8,397 nucleotides of DNA from Treponema sp. (lineage in GTDB: Bacteria > Spirochaetota > Spirochaetia > Treponematales > Breznakiellaceae). A model generated the notes under the pieces. That model did no database searches. It saw only the letters and a program-made list of their open reading frames with translations, and had not been told where the DNA came from. Every line of letters starts with the position of its first letter. Position 1 is the stretch's first letter. A program made the position numbers and the translations under genes. The stretch is from the NCBI GenBank assembly GCA_031278755.1, contig JAITJV010000169.1:1-8397 (forward strand). Reading direction: 5' to 3'. This document shows, piece after piece, positions 1 through 6,019 of this stretch.

Positions 1-897
1 GCGAACCCCATGCTGGGGCACCGGGGCTGCCGTCTTGCGGTTACCTATCCTGAAATTTACGACATGCAGGTTGAAGCGCTGGCCCTCGCCGCGGTGGACT
101 GCATAAAGCAGAAGATTCCCGTGGACCCCGAGATCATGATCCCCATCGTGATTACGGCGCGGGAACTCAAGCTGCTCCGTCCCAACGCGGAGGCGGTGCT
201 GAAAAAAGTTTTTAGCGGCGCGGGGGTAAAGCTGAAGGTAAAGATAGGAACGATGATAGAAGTCCCGAGGGCGGCGATACGCTCGGCGCATATTGCGCGG
301 TATGCGGATTTCTTCAGCTTTGGCACCAACGATCTTACCCAGATGACTTTTGCTTTCAGCCGCGACGATGTTGCGTCCTTCCTCCCTGTCTATCTTGAAA
401 AAAACGTTCTTGATGTTGATCCTTTCGAGTCCATTGACGAAGAAGGCGTCGGCTATCTTATAAAAAGCGCAACCGAACAGGGGCGGGGCGTCAATCCCGA
501 TCTTAAAGTGGGGATATGCGGAGAGCACGGGGGAGACCCGGCTACTATTGACTTCTGTTACAGAGTGGGTTTAAGTTATGTATCATGTTCACCATTCCGG
601 GTACCGCTTGCGCGTCTTGCCGGCGCACAGGCTGTTATAAACAATTCCGGATTGAATATAAAAAAGGATCTTTCAACGGCGCATGCCGGAAGGAAGTCCG
701 CTGCTAAGGTGAGTAGCAGAACATCACGCACAAAGGGGGAGAAGATGGCAGTTACATCAAGTGCGGCCAAGAAGCCTGCGGCGAAGAAGCCCGCCGCGAA
801 GAAACCCGCGGCAAAGAAACCCGCCGCGAAAAAACCCGCGGCCAAGAAGCCCGCCGCGAAGAAGCCCGCGGCCAAGAAACCCGCGGCGAAAAAGTAA
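1..897 (+). CDS. ppdK: Pyruvate, phosphate dikinase, C-terminal part, with Lys/Ala/Pro-rich tail (5' end outside window)
   Basis: Cytoplasmic enzyme interconverting pyruvate, ATP and Pi with PEP, AMP and PPi; in anaerobes it often works glycolytically. The gene enters from the left in frame (Ala-Asn-Pro before Met at base 10). Counting that Met as 1, the PEP-utilising barrel domain is clear: MLGHRGCRLAVTYPEI at 1-16, GTMIEVPRAA at 80-89, FFSFGTNDLTQMTF at 101-114, the catalytic-Cys motif GICGEHGGDP (Cys170) and YVSCSPFRVPLARLAGAQA at 190-208. Family members normally stop a few residues after this last motif. Here the frame stays open for about 85 more residues: a basic linker (about 212-245), then MAVTSS and eight AAKKP units plus AAKK. 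Either this is a real fusion tail, or two genes share one frame, or a base is missing upstream. The dikinase identity is firm; the biological C-terminus is not. Confidence 0.93.
   Translation, partial: ANPMLGHRGCRLAVTYPEIYDMQVEALALAAVDCIKQKIPVDPEIMIPIVITARELKLLRPNAEAVLKKVFSGAGVKLKVKIGTMIEVPRAAIRSAHIARYADFFSFGTNDLTQMTFAFSRDDVASFLPVYLEKNVLDVDPFESIDEEGVGYLIKSATEQGRGVNPDLKVGICGEHGGDPATIDFCYRVGLSYVSCSPFRVPLARLAGAQAVINNSGLNIKKDLSTAHAGRKSAAKVSSRTSRTKGEKMAVTSSAAKKPAAKKPAAKKPAAKKPAAKKPAAKKPAAKKPAAKKPAAKK
745..897 (+). CDS. Possible separate histone H1-like Lys/Ala/Pro repeat protein (internal in-frame start)
   Basis: A 50-residue basic protein could start at ATG 745, in frame with the upstream dikinase. 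A purine-rich GGGGGAGAAG directly precedes the ATG, a plausible though very close ribosome site. The product is MAVTSS followed by AAKKP eight times and a final AAKK: 18 Lys, no acidic or aromatic residues. Such low-complexity Lys/Ala/Pro repeats occur in bacterial histone-H1-like DNA-binding proteins (AlgP-type tails, Bordetella and chlamydial H1 homologues), so non-specific nucleic-acid binding is the likely role. The MAVTSS start looks like a natural N-terminus, which favours a separate gene. Against it, no stop separates it from the dikinase, so it would also be made as a fusion tail. The tail and terminator position fit either model. Confidence 0.5.
   Translation: MAVTSSAAKKPAAKKPAAKKPAAKKPAAKKPAAKKPAAKKPAAKKPAAKK
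763..894 (+). repeat. 15-bp tandem repeat encoding AAKKP, 8.8 copies
   Basis: Eight full 15-bp units plus a 12-bp partial unit encode AAKKP. Units differ only at synonymous third positions (GCG/GCC/GCA, AAG/AAA, CCT/CCC), so selection on the protein, not recent copying, maintains most of it. Units 3-8 alternate GCC-GCG and GCG-GCC (or GCG-GCA) for the two Ala codons, giving a 30-bp higher-order period. Confidence 0.95.
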
Positions 898-915
898 ATA
901 CCGTTCCCTGTCTTT

Positions 916-943
916 GAGGGAATTTTCCGCGGAAAATTCCCTC
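916..943. repeat. 28-bp perfect palindrome downstream of the dikinase/histone-like gene
   Basis: Arm GAGGGAATTTTCCG is followed directly by its exact reverse complement, with no unpaired base in the DNA. As RNA it forms a long hairpin (about 12 bp with a CGCG tip). Only TTT follows, so it is a weak intrinsic terminator by itself; it may protect the 3' end or bind a dimeric protein. TTCCCT at 904-909 can also pair with AGGGAA at 917-922, an alternative, weaker fold. Confidence 0.85.
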
Positions 944-975
944 TTTGATAAGGAAAGGTGTCGTTCAGTTCACGG

Positions 976-1000
976 GCGCCGGTTATCCGGCGCTTTTTTT
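976..1000 (+). terminator. Rho-independent terminator
   Basis: Stem GCGCCGG (976-982), loop TTAT, complementary stem CCGGCGC (987-993), then seven T. This is a classic intrinsic terminator, ending the dikinase/histone-like transcript about 80 bp after its stop codon. It also argues against extending the next gene's start upstream of 1000. Confidence 0.92.
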
Positions 1001-1020
1001 GTGGTGGTATGGGGAAAAAG

Positions 1021-1027
1021 AAGGAGG
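1021..1027 (+). promoter_or_regulatory. Ribosome binding site fixing the aldo/keto reductase start
   Basis: AAGGAGG lies 5 nt before ATG 1033. It selects this ATG over an upstream in-frame alternative at 958, whose extension would translate through the terminator hairpin. Confidence 0.88.
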
Positions 1028-1032
1028 ACGTC

Positions 1033-2166
1033 ATGCAATATCTTGAATACGGAAAGACCGGCGCCAAAGTTTCCCGGCTTGGGATGGGATGCATGCGGCT
1101 TCCGTCCTATGAAAAAAACGGGAAGACTTTTTATGACGAAGAAAAAGGGGCGGCCCTGATCCGGCGGGCCGTGGAACTGGGGGTAAACTACTTTGATACG
1201 GCCCCCTATTACTGCGACAAGCAGAGCGAAGTGATTGTCGGCAAGGCTCTCAAGGGAAAACGGGACAAGGTGTTTCTTTCCACAAAGAACCCCATAGACA
1301 ACGATTCGGGCGATGATTATGAAAAGCGGCTTGAGACGTCGCTCAAGAAACTTGATACCGGTTATATAGACTTCTATCATTTTTGGGGCATAAGCCTTGA
1401 AACTTTTATAAATAAAATACGGGTCAAGGACGGCCCCTGGGACAGGGCGAAGAAACTCAGGCGGCAGGGCGTGATTAAGCATATTTCCTTCTCTTTTCAT
1501 GACAAAGCGGGAAATATGGGAGAGATCATACGGCGGGCGGACGGAGTGCTTGAATCCGTCCTCTGCCAGTACAATCTCCTTGATCTTTCCAACGCGAGGG
1601 ACATTGATTTTGCCAATCATGAAGGGCTGGGCGTTGCGGTCATGGGACCCGTCGGGGGCGGCAGGCTCGGCGCTCCTTCCGATGTGATCAAGGCTCTGCT
1701 TCCCGGAAAGGTGCAGAGTTCCGCCGAAGTTGCGCTGAGATTTGTGTTTAATAACCCCAAGGTGCATATAGCGCTGTCCGGGGTAAGCTCCATTGCCCAG
1801 CTTGAGGAAAACGCCGCCCTTGCGGACGGCACGGGGCCTTTAAGCGCCGGGGAGCTTGACAGGATTTCCGCCATGATGAAGGAAAACGAACGTCTCGCGG
1901 GGCTGTACTGTACGGGCTGCAAGTACTGCATGCCCTGCCCGCAGGGAATCAATATCCCCGAAGTTTTTACCATCATGAACTACCACCGGGTGTACAGGAT
2001 CACCGGCTTCGCGAAAAGCGCCTACGCGGAAATCGGCAAGGTGGACTGGCGGAATTACAGGAACGCCGCCGCCTGCGTCGACTGCGGCGCCTGTGAGGAT
2101 AAGTGCCCGCAGAAAATTCCTATCAGACAACAGCTTAAGGAGACCCACACAACCCTTGCCTCTTAA
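1033..2166 (+). CDS. Aldo/keto reductase with C-terminal ferredoxin-like [4Fe-4S] domain
   Basis: A 377-residue predicted cytoplasmic oxidoreductase of the COG1453-type aldo/keto reductases. The NAD(P)H-type barrel starts with MQYLEYGKTGAKVSRLGMGC and spans about 1-285. Typical catalytic residues are visible: Asp55 and Tyr60 in YFDTAPYY, and Lys85 in FLSTKNP. The expected His region reads YIDFYHFWGI: Trp118 sits where His usually is, and His116 lies two residues earlier. The C-terminal domain carries Cys293, 296, 299 and 302 (CxxCxxCxxCP) and Cys348, 351, 354 and 358 (CxxCxxCxxxCP), enough for two [4Fe-4S] clusters, which suggests electron exchange with ferredoxin or a partner. It is first in an operon with an MFS transporter and a TetR regulator. 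The substrate is unknown. Confidence 0.92.
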   Translation: MQYLEYGKTGAKVSRLGMGCMRLPSYEKNGKTFYDEEKGAALIRRAVELGVNYFDTAPYYCDKQSEVIVGKALKGKRDKVFLSTKNPIDNDSGDDYEKRLETSLKKLDTGYIDFYHFWGISLETFINKIRVKDGPWDRAKKLRRQGVIKHISFSFHDKAGNMGEIIRRADGVLESVLCQYNLLDLSNARDIDFANHEGLGVAVMGPVGGGRLGAPSDVIKALLPGKVQSSAEVALRFVFNNPKVHIALSGVSSIAQLEENAALADGTGPLSAGELDRISAMMKENERLAGLYCTGCKYCMPCPQGINIPEVFTIMNYHRVYRITGFAKSAYAEIGKVDWRNYRNAAACVDCGACEDKCPQKIPIRQQLKETHTTLAS

Positions 2167-2176
2167 AACCAAAAGC

Positions 2177-3466
2177 GTGAACAACCCCCTTCTTAAAACC
2201 TTAACGGGCCTTAGAGGCAACCCGCGGGCTTGTGTATTTACCGAGCCCATGTGGGGCCTTTCAATGAACCTGTGCCTCCCCTATGCCTCGGTCTATATGC
2301 TGGCCCTGGGGCTTAAGGATTCGGAGGTGGGTTTTATAGCGACCGTCTACATGCTCGTGCAGGTTTTTTCCGCCTTTTTGAGCGGGGCCGTCACCGATAA
2401 ACTCGGCAGGCGGAAAACCACGGCGATCTTCGATTTTATTTCATGGAGTATACCCTGCCTGATCTGGATGCAGGCCCGCGGCTTCTGGTTCTTTTTTATA
2501 GCCGCCCTTTTCAACGGAACCATGAAGATTACCACCAATTCGTGGGACTGTCTTATGGTGGAAGACGCCGAAAAAAACCAGATTACAAGGATATACTCCC
2601 TGGTTATTATCTGCGGCCAGCTTTCGGCCCTTTTTGCGCCTATTTCTTCGATTCTTGTCTCGCGCCTTACCCTTGTTCCCGCCATACGCATACTCTACGT
2701 CAACGCTTTTGTGGTAATGACGGCAAAACTTGTCATACTGTACGCCGTCTCCCGGGAAACGGGGACGGGCATGGTGCGGATGAGGGAAACAAAGGGAAAG
2801 AGCCTGTTTACGCTTCTCAGGGGCTACGGAGGGGTGTTCAGGATCATAGCGAAATCCAGGGGGACGGTTTTTTCCCTGGTGGTAGCCGCCCTTGTCGGGG
2901 CTGTCGCCATGGTAAATACCACATTCTGGCAGGTAATTGTAAGCAAGAAACTCCTCATCCCCGACCCGCTCCTCCCTGTTTTCCCCATGTTCCGTTCAGT
3001 GCTGGCAATGGTGTTCCTTTTTACCATTGTCCCCTGGCTGGCCCGCCTTACCCTGAGGACGCCCCTTCTTTTGGGTTTCGGCGTGTACCTTGCGGGCCAG
3101 ACCCTCCTCATACTTACCCCCGTTTCGGGGATATTCCGGTATGTGCTGCTCTGCGTCTCCCTTTCCCTGGACGGCTTCGGTTCGGGCACGCTGGCCATGC
3201 TCGCCGAATCCCTTGTCGCCCTTCACGTTAATAAAGAAGAAAGGGCCCGCGTCATGTCCATACAGCACATGATCATCATGTTCGCAACTTCCCCTTTCGG
3301 CTGGATAGGGGGAATACTCTCCGGAATTTCCCGGAATCTTCCTTTTGTTCTTACGATCTGCATGCTTGTTCTGGGCATAGGCGTAACGGTGTTATACTAT
3401 GGTCTTTATCCCGGTGAACTCCGGGTCGGCGGCTACGCTCATGAAGACGGCAAGGAGGCGGTATGA
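2177..3466 (+). CDS. Major facilitator superfamily transporter
   Basis: A 429-residue inner-membrane protein from GTG 2177, with many hydrophobic segments consistent with about 12 helices in two halves and a central basic loop near residues 200-225. The MFS motif A equivalent between helices 2 and 3 is GAVTDKLGRRK (70-80). The substrate cannot be read from the sequence; a drug or metabolite exporter is plausible given the TetR gene that follows. The start is uncertain: GTG 2177 has no clear Shine-Dalgarno and would rely on coupling to the reductase stop 10 nt upstream. TTG 2156 has AAGGAG at 2137-2142, 13 nt away. GTG 2093 lies within the Cys-cluster codons of the reductase and gives an implausible polar leader. 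I chose 2177 because the sequence from NNPLLKTLTGLRGNPRA onward looks like a natural MFS N-terminus. Confidence 0.86.
   Translation: MNNPLLKTLTGLRGNPRACVFTEPMWGLSMNLCLPYASVYMLALGLKDSEVGFIATVYMLVQVFSAFLSGAVTDKLGRRKTTAIFDFISWSIPCLIWMQARGFWFFFIAALFNGTMKITTNSWDCLMVEDAEKNQITRIYSLVIICGQLSALFAPISSILVSRLTLVPAIRILYVNAFVVMTAKLVILYAVSRETGTGMVRMRETKGKSLFTLLRGYGGVFRIIAKSRGTVFSLVVAALVGAVAMVNTTFWQVIVSKKLLIPDPLLPVFPMFRSVLAMVFLFTIVPWLARLTLRTPLLLGFGVYLAGQTLLILTPVSGIFRYVLLCVSLSLDGFGSGTLAMLAESLVALHVNKEERARVMSIQHMIIMFATSPFGWIGGILSGISRNLPFVLTICMLVLGIGVTVLYYGLYPGELRVGGYAHEDGKEAV
3452..3458 (+). promoter_or_regulatory. Ribosome binding site of the TetR gene
   Basis: AAGGAGG sits inside the last codons of the transporter gene, 4 nt before ATG 3463. 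With the ATGA overlap it indicates coupled translation of the transporter and regulator. Confidence 0.85.
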
Positions 3467-4182
3467 ACAGGCGGGAAAAACAGAAAGCCGAAACTTTTGT
3501 AGACATCATGAGGTCCGCGGAAGAACTTTTTATGCGGCAGGGCTATGAAAAAACTTCCATGCAGGAGATCGCCGACAACTCGGGCCTTACCAAGGGCGCC
3601 CTGTACCACCATTTTGCCTCCAAGGAGGCCCTTCTGGAGCGTATGTGCGCCGACCATTACGGGGCCCTTCTCCGGGCCGTGCAGCCTGTGCTGGAATCCC
3701 GCGCTTCCCGCGAACCGCGGGATTCCTGTTTTAGCCGCCTGCGGCGCGTGCTTGAACTCTCCCGCGGCATGGGGATGAGCGCCGTTACCTTTGTTTCCGA
3801 ATACCTCAAGGTAAGAAAAGACGAAAGCAGCCTTGTGCTTAAGGACAGGCTGCGGAAATATGACAGAAAATTTTATGTTGATCTCGTGGCTCCGCTCCTT
3901 AAAGAAGCGAAGGAAAAAAAGGAATGTGATTTTGCCGCATCCGCCGAAGTTCTGGCTGTTTTTATCCACCGCCTGGACAGGGGGGTGGACGAAGAGATAC
4001 GCGGCGTTTTTGCGGAGCACAGCAGGGCGGAAGCCGAGAAGCTGATAATTGACATCATGAAAACCTATGTCTACTGCCTTTCCCGTATTCTCAATACCCA
4101 GCCCCAGGAAGTCTCGGTGCTGATAAGCCTTGAGGAAACCATGCACTTTTACGGCGAGGTATTGAGAAAATCGAAGAATTAG
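3463..4182 (+). CDS. TetR/AcrR-family transcriptional regulator
   Basis: A 239-residue predicted dimeric repressor. The N-terminal helix-turn-helix is typical: AEELFMRQGYEKTSMQEIAD (19-38), then NSGLTKGALYHHFASKEALL (39-58), with the recognition helix around GALYHHF. The all-helical remainder (about 70-239) is the ligand-binding and dimer half, which is variable and gives no ligand clue. Its length is slightly above the usual 190-220 residues. The start overlaps the transporter stop by 4 nt (ATGA). Being last in the operon, it probably senses a compound handled by the reductase and transporter and controls this operon, but no clear operator was identified upstream of 1033. Family assignment is firm; the target is inference. 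Confidence 0.93.
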   Translation: MNRREKQKAETFVDIMRSAEELFMRQGYEKTSMQEIADNSGLTKGALYHHFASKEALLERMCADHYGALLRAVQPVLESRASREPRDSCFSRLRRVLELSRGMGMSAVTFVSEYLKVRKDESSLVLKDRLRKYDRKFYVDLVAPLLKEAKEKKECDFAASAEVLAVFIHRLDRGVDEEIRGVFAEHSRAEAEKLIIDIMKTYVYCLSRILNTQPQEVSVLISLEETMHFYGEVLRKSKN

Positions 4183-4183
4183 C

Positions 4184-4218
4184 GTCCGCCCGCAAAGCCG
4201 GCCGCTTTACGGGCGGAC
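4184..4218 (+). terminator. Strong stem-loop after the TetR gene, probable terminator
   Basis: GTCCGCCCG (4184-4192) pairs with CGGGCGGAC (4210-4218). After one C/A mismatch, AAAGC (4194-4198) pairs with GCTTT (4204-4208) around a CGGCC loop. The hairpin begins 2 nt after the stop. No T-run follows, so it may be a weak or factor-assisted terminator, or an mRNA 3'-end stabiliser. Confidence 0.6.
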
Positions 4219-4224
4219 CGCGAG

Positions 4225-4253
4225 TGGACAAAACGGCGGCGGCCCGGTAAATT
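4225..4253 (+). promoter_or_regulatory. Candidate promoter for the ABC importer operon
   Basis: TGGACA (4225-4230; 5 of 6 to TTGACA) and TAAATT (4248-4253; 4 of 6 to TATAAT) are spaced by 17 bp. Transcription would start near 4260, at or next to the A of the ATG. No Shine-Dalgarno precedes that ATG, so a leaderless transcript is possible. Only the sequence match supports this. Confidence 0.35.
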
Positions 4254-4259
4254 CAGTAT

Positions 4260-5216
4260 ATGAAAAATTATAAGAAACTAACACTTTTGGCCGTCCTTGG
4301 ATTGGCGCTTGTGCCGCTTGCGGCCCAGGAACGCGTAACCGTTTACGGCATACGGGGGCCGTCGGGCCTTTCCATGATACGGCTTTTTGAATACCCCCCG
4401 CGGGTATCCGGTTTTGACATAAAAACCGAAGCCCTGGCCCAGGCCGATCTTGCCGCCGCGCGGTTCATTTCGGGCGAGGCGAAGATGGGGATGCTGCCCC
4501 CCAATGCGGCGGCGAAGATAGCGGCTTCCGGAAAAAGACTGCAGGCGGCCGCGGTAACCGGGCTGGGCATGCTGAGCCTCCTTTCTTCCGATCCGTCCGT
4601 GCGGCGCATTGAGGATCTCAGGGGAAAAACAGTCGAAGCGGCGGGGCAGGGCGCCACCCCCGATTATGTATTACGGAAGATACTTCTTTCAAAGGGTATA
4701 AATCCGGACAGGGATCTCAGAATAGGCTATTCCCTCGCCTATCCTGAGATCGCCCGGTCTTTAATCGCGGGCAGAATCGGCACGGCCCTCCTTCCCGAGC
4801 CTTTCGCAAGCATGGCGAGGGCGGGGAAGCCCGATCTGGCGGTCATAGGCGATATACAGGATGAATGGGCAAGGGCGGCGGGCGGTTCCGGCCGTAATTA
4901 CCCCATGACCGTTTTTGTGGTAGACGCGGATTTCGCCGCCTCAAGGCCCCTTTTGATTAAGGCGATCCTCGCAAGCCTCAAGGAATCGGTGGAATGGGTG
5001 ATCGCCAATCCCGCGGCCGCGGGGTCCCTCGCCGAAAAACACGATCTGGGGATCAGCGCGGAGATCGCCGCTCTTGCCGTTCCGCGGAGCAATTACGCCT
5101 ACATCCCCGCGGAGGAAGCGCGTCCCGCCCTTGAAGCTCTGTTCAGGGCTTTCCTTGAATTTTCTCCTTCGTCAATAGGAGGCGTTCTTCCCTCCGATGC
5201 TTTTTATTACAGGTAA
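4260..5216 (+). CDS. ABC transporter substrate-binding protein, NitT/TauT (NMT1/THI5-like) type
   Basis: A 318-residue periplasmic solute-binding protein. It opens with a Sec signal peptide: basic MKNYKK, hydrophobic core 7-20, probable cleavage near the AAQE site at 21-24. No lipobox Cys is present, so it is probably soluble and not a lipoprotein. The fold resembles nitrate/sulfonate/thiamine-precursor binding proteins: YGIRGPSGLSMI early, the hinge-type segment IEDLRGKTVEAAGQGATPDY (117-136), and ALLPEPFASMARAG in the second lobe. The permease starts 44 nt later and the ATPase follows, giving a complete importer. The ligand is not evident: no riboswitch or biosynthetic gene points to thiamine precursors, sulfonates or nitrate. 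The ATG has no Shine-Dalgarno, but the signal peptide fixes the start well. Confidence 0.9.
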   Translation: MKNYKKLTLLAVLGLALVPLAAQERVTVYGIRGPSGLSMIRLFEYPPRVSGFDIKTEALAQADLAAARFISGEAKMGMLPPNAAAKIAASGKRLQAAAVTGLGMLSLLSSDPSVRRIEDLRGKTVEAAGQGATPDYVLRKILLSKGINPDRDLRIGYSLAYPEIARSLIAGRIGTALLPEPFASMARAGKPDLAVIGDIQDEWARAAGGSGRNYPMTVFVVDADFAASRPLLIKAILASLKESVEWVIANPAAAGSLAEKHDLGISAEIAALAVPRSNYAYIPAEEARPALEALFRAFLEFSPSSIGGVLPSDAFYYR

Positions 5217-5260
5217 CGCGCCCCTTGCAAACGCACGCGCGGCATAGGCCGGGGACGATC

Positions 5261-6019
5261 ATGAAAAAACGTGTATCCATGCTTTGGAGCTTTTTGGGAA
5301 TCCTGCTGCTCATGATTCTCTGGGAAGCGGCTTCCCTTGTTTTGAAAAGCGATCTTCTCCTTCCCGGACCCGTTCCCGTATCGGCCTGTTTTCTTACGCT
5401 CCTTGCAACGCCGCGTTTTCTTCTTTCGCTGGGAAGCAGCTTTTTCCGCGTGATCCTCGGTATTCTCATTTCGGCTCCGCTGGGCGCGGCCGCGGGCCTT
5501 GCCGCCGGACGGAGCAGGACCGCCGGGGAAATTCTCAAACCCCTTTTTCAGGTTATCTCCGCCACGCCTGTCATGTCGGTGATCCTTATTGCCTTCCTCT
5601 GGTTTGGACAGGAAAAAACGCCGGTGTTCACTTCCTTTCTTGTGATTTTTCCGGTCATGGCCGCCAATGCCGTCGAAGGAGTGAAGAACATAGATCCAAA
5701 ACTTGAAGAACTCCTTGCGGTGTACGGCGTACAGGGAACGGCAAAGATACGGGCGCTGTACCTTCCCGGCCTTGCCCCCTTTATTCTTGGGGGCCTCCGC
5801 AGTTCCCTTTCGCTCTGCTGGAAGGTGGTGGTTGCCGCGGAGGTGCTGGTTCAGCCCCTGCGCGCCCTTGGGACGGGCATGCAGAACGCCAGGGCGCGGC
5901 TTGAAACCGCGGAACTTTTTGCGTGGACGGCGGGAACCGTATGCGCCGCGGCGTTTTCGCAGGGCCTTTTGAGCCTTGCGCTGCGGGCGTTTGGGAAACG
6001 GAGGAAGGAGGCGGCATGA
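5261..6019 (+). CDS. ABC transporter permease, NitT/TauT (BPD_transp_1) type
   Basis: A 252-residue inner-membrane subunit, about the family's usual length, with around six hydrophobic segments (first at about 8-28). The cytoplasmic EAA loop that docks the ATPase is visible as EELLAVYGVQGTAKIRALYL (149-168), followed by PG. LLPGPVPVSACFLTLL (33-48) corresponds to the conserved region after the first helix of SsuC/TauC-like permeases. ATG 5261 is preferred because GGGGA (5251-5255) precedes it at good spacing; TTG 5225 would add a poor 12-residue leader. The stop overlaps the ATPase start by 4 nt (ATGA). It forms the pore for the solute captured by the upstream binding protein. Confidence 0.92.
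   Translation: MKKRVSMLWSFLGILLLMILWEAASLVLKSDLLLPGPVPVSACFLTLLATPRFLLSLGSSFFRVILGILISAPLGAAAGLAAGRSRTAGEILKPLFQVISATPVMSVILIAFLWFGQEKTPVFTSFLVIFPVMAANAVEGVKNIDPKLEELLAVYGVQGTAKIRALYLPGLAPFILGGLRSSLSLCWKVVVAAEVLVQPLRALGTGMQNARARLETAELFAWTAGTVCAAAFSQGLLSLALRAFGKRRKEAA
6005..6011 (+). promoter_or_regulatory. Ribosome binding site fixing the ABC ATPase start
   Basis: AAGGAGG within the last permease codons, 4 nt before ATG 6016. It supports that start over upstream in-frame codons near 5923 that would run inside the permease gene. Confidence 0.85.

Noticed and set aside
763..894. CRISPR-like array or origin iterons
   Set aside because: The units are contiguous 15-bp codon repeats without spacers and vary only at synonymous sites, so they are coding repeats.
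958..1032. N-terminal extension of the aldo/keto reductase from 958
   Set aside because: It would translate through the terminator hairpin; AAGGAGG and the typical family N-terminus both support ATG 1033.
576..1094. Long minus-strand open frame across the repeat, with FFAAGF-type periodicity
   Set aside because: It is the reverse reading of the AAKKP codons; the periodic hydrophobic pattern is a by-product of the plus-strand repeat, and the frame crosses two hairpins.
761..1159. Arg/Pro-rich plus-strand frame over the repeat, terminator and reductase start
   Set aside because: It is a shifted reading of the AAKKP repeat that runs through the intrinsic terminator into the reductase; it has no recognisable domain.
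970..1767. 265-residue minus-strand open frame opposite the reductase
   Set aside because: It lies wholly antisense to a gene with clear motifs, shows no domain of its own and has no plausible ribosome site; open antisense frames are expected in G/C-ending codon genomes.
2443..3231. 262-residue plus-strand frame inside the MFS gene
   Set aside because: It is out of frame with a clear membrane transporter and is rich in Pro, Arg and Cys without any recognisable pattern.
3439..4146. 235-residue minus-strand frame opposite the TetR gene
   Set aside because: It mirrors a well-supported TetR protein and has no recognisable domain.
4183..4259. TPP or other riboswitch upstream of the ABC importer
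   Set aside because: The gap is only 77 bp, mostly filled by one hairpin, and contains no recognisable riboswitch core.
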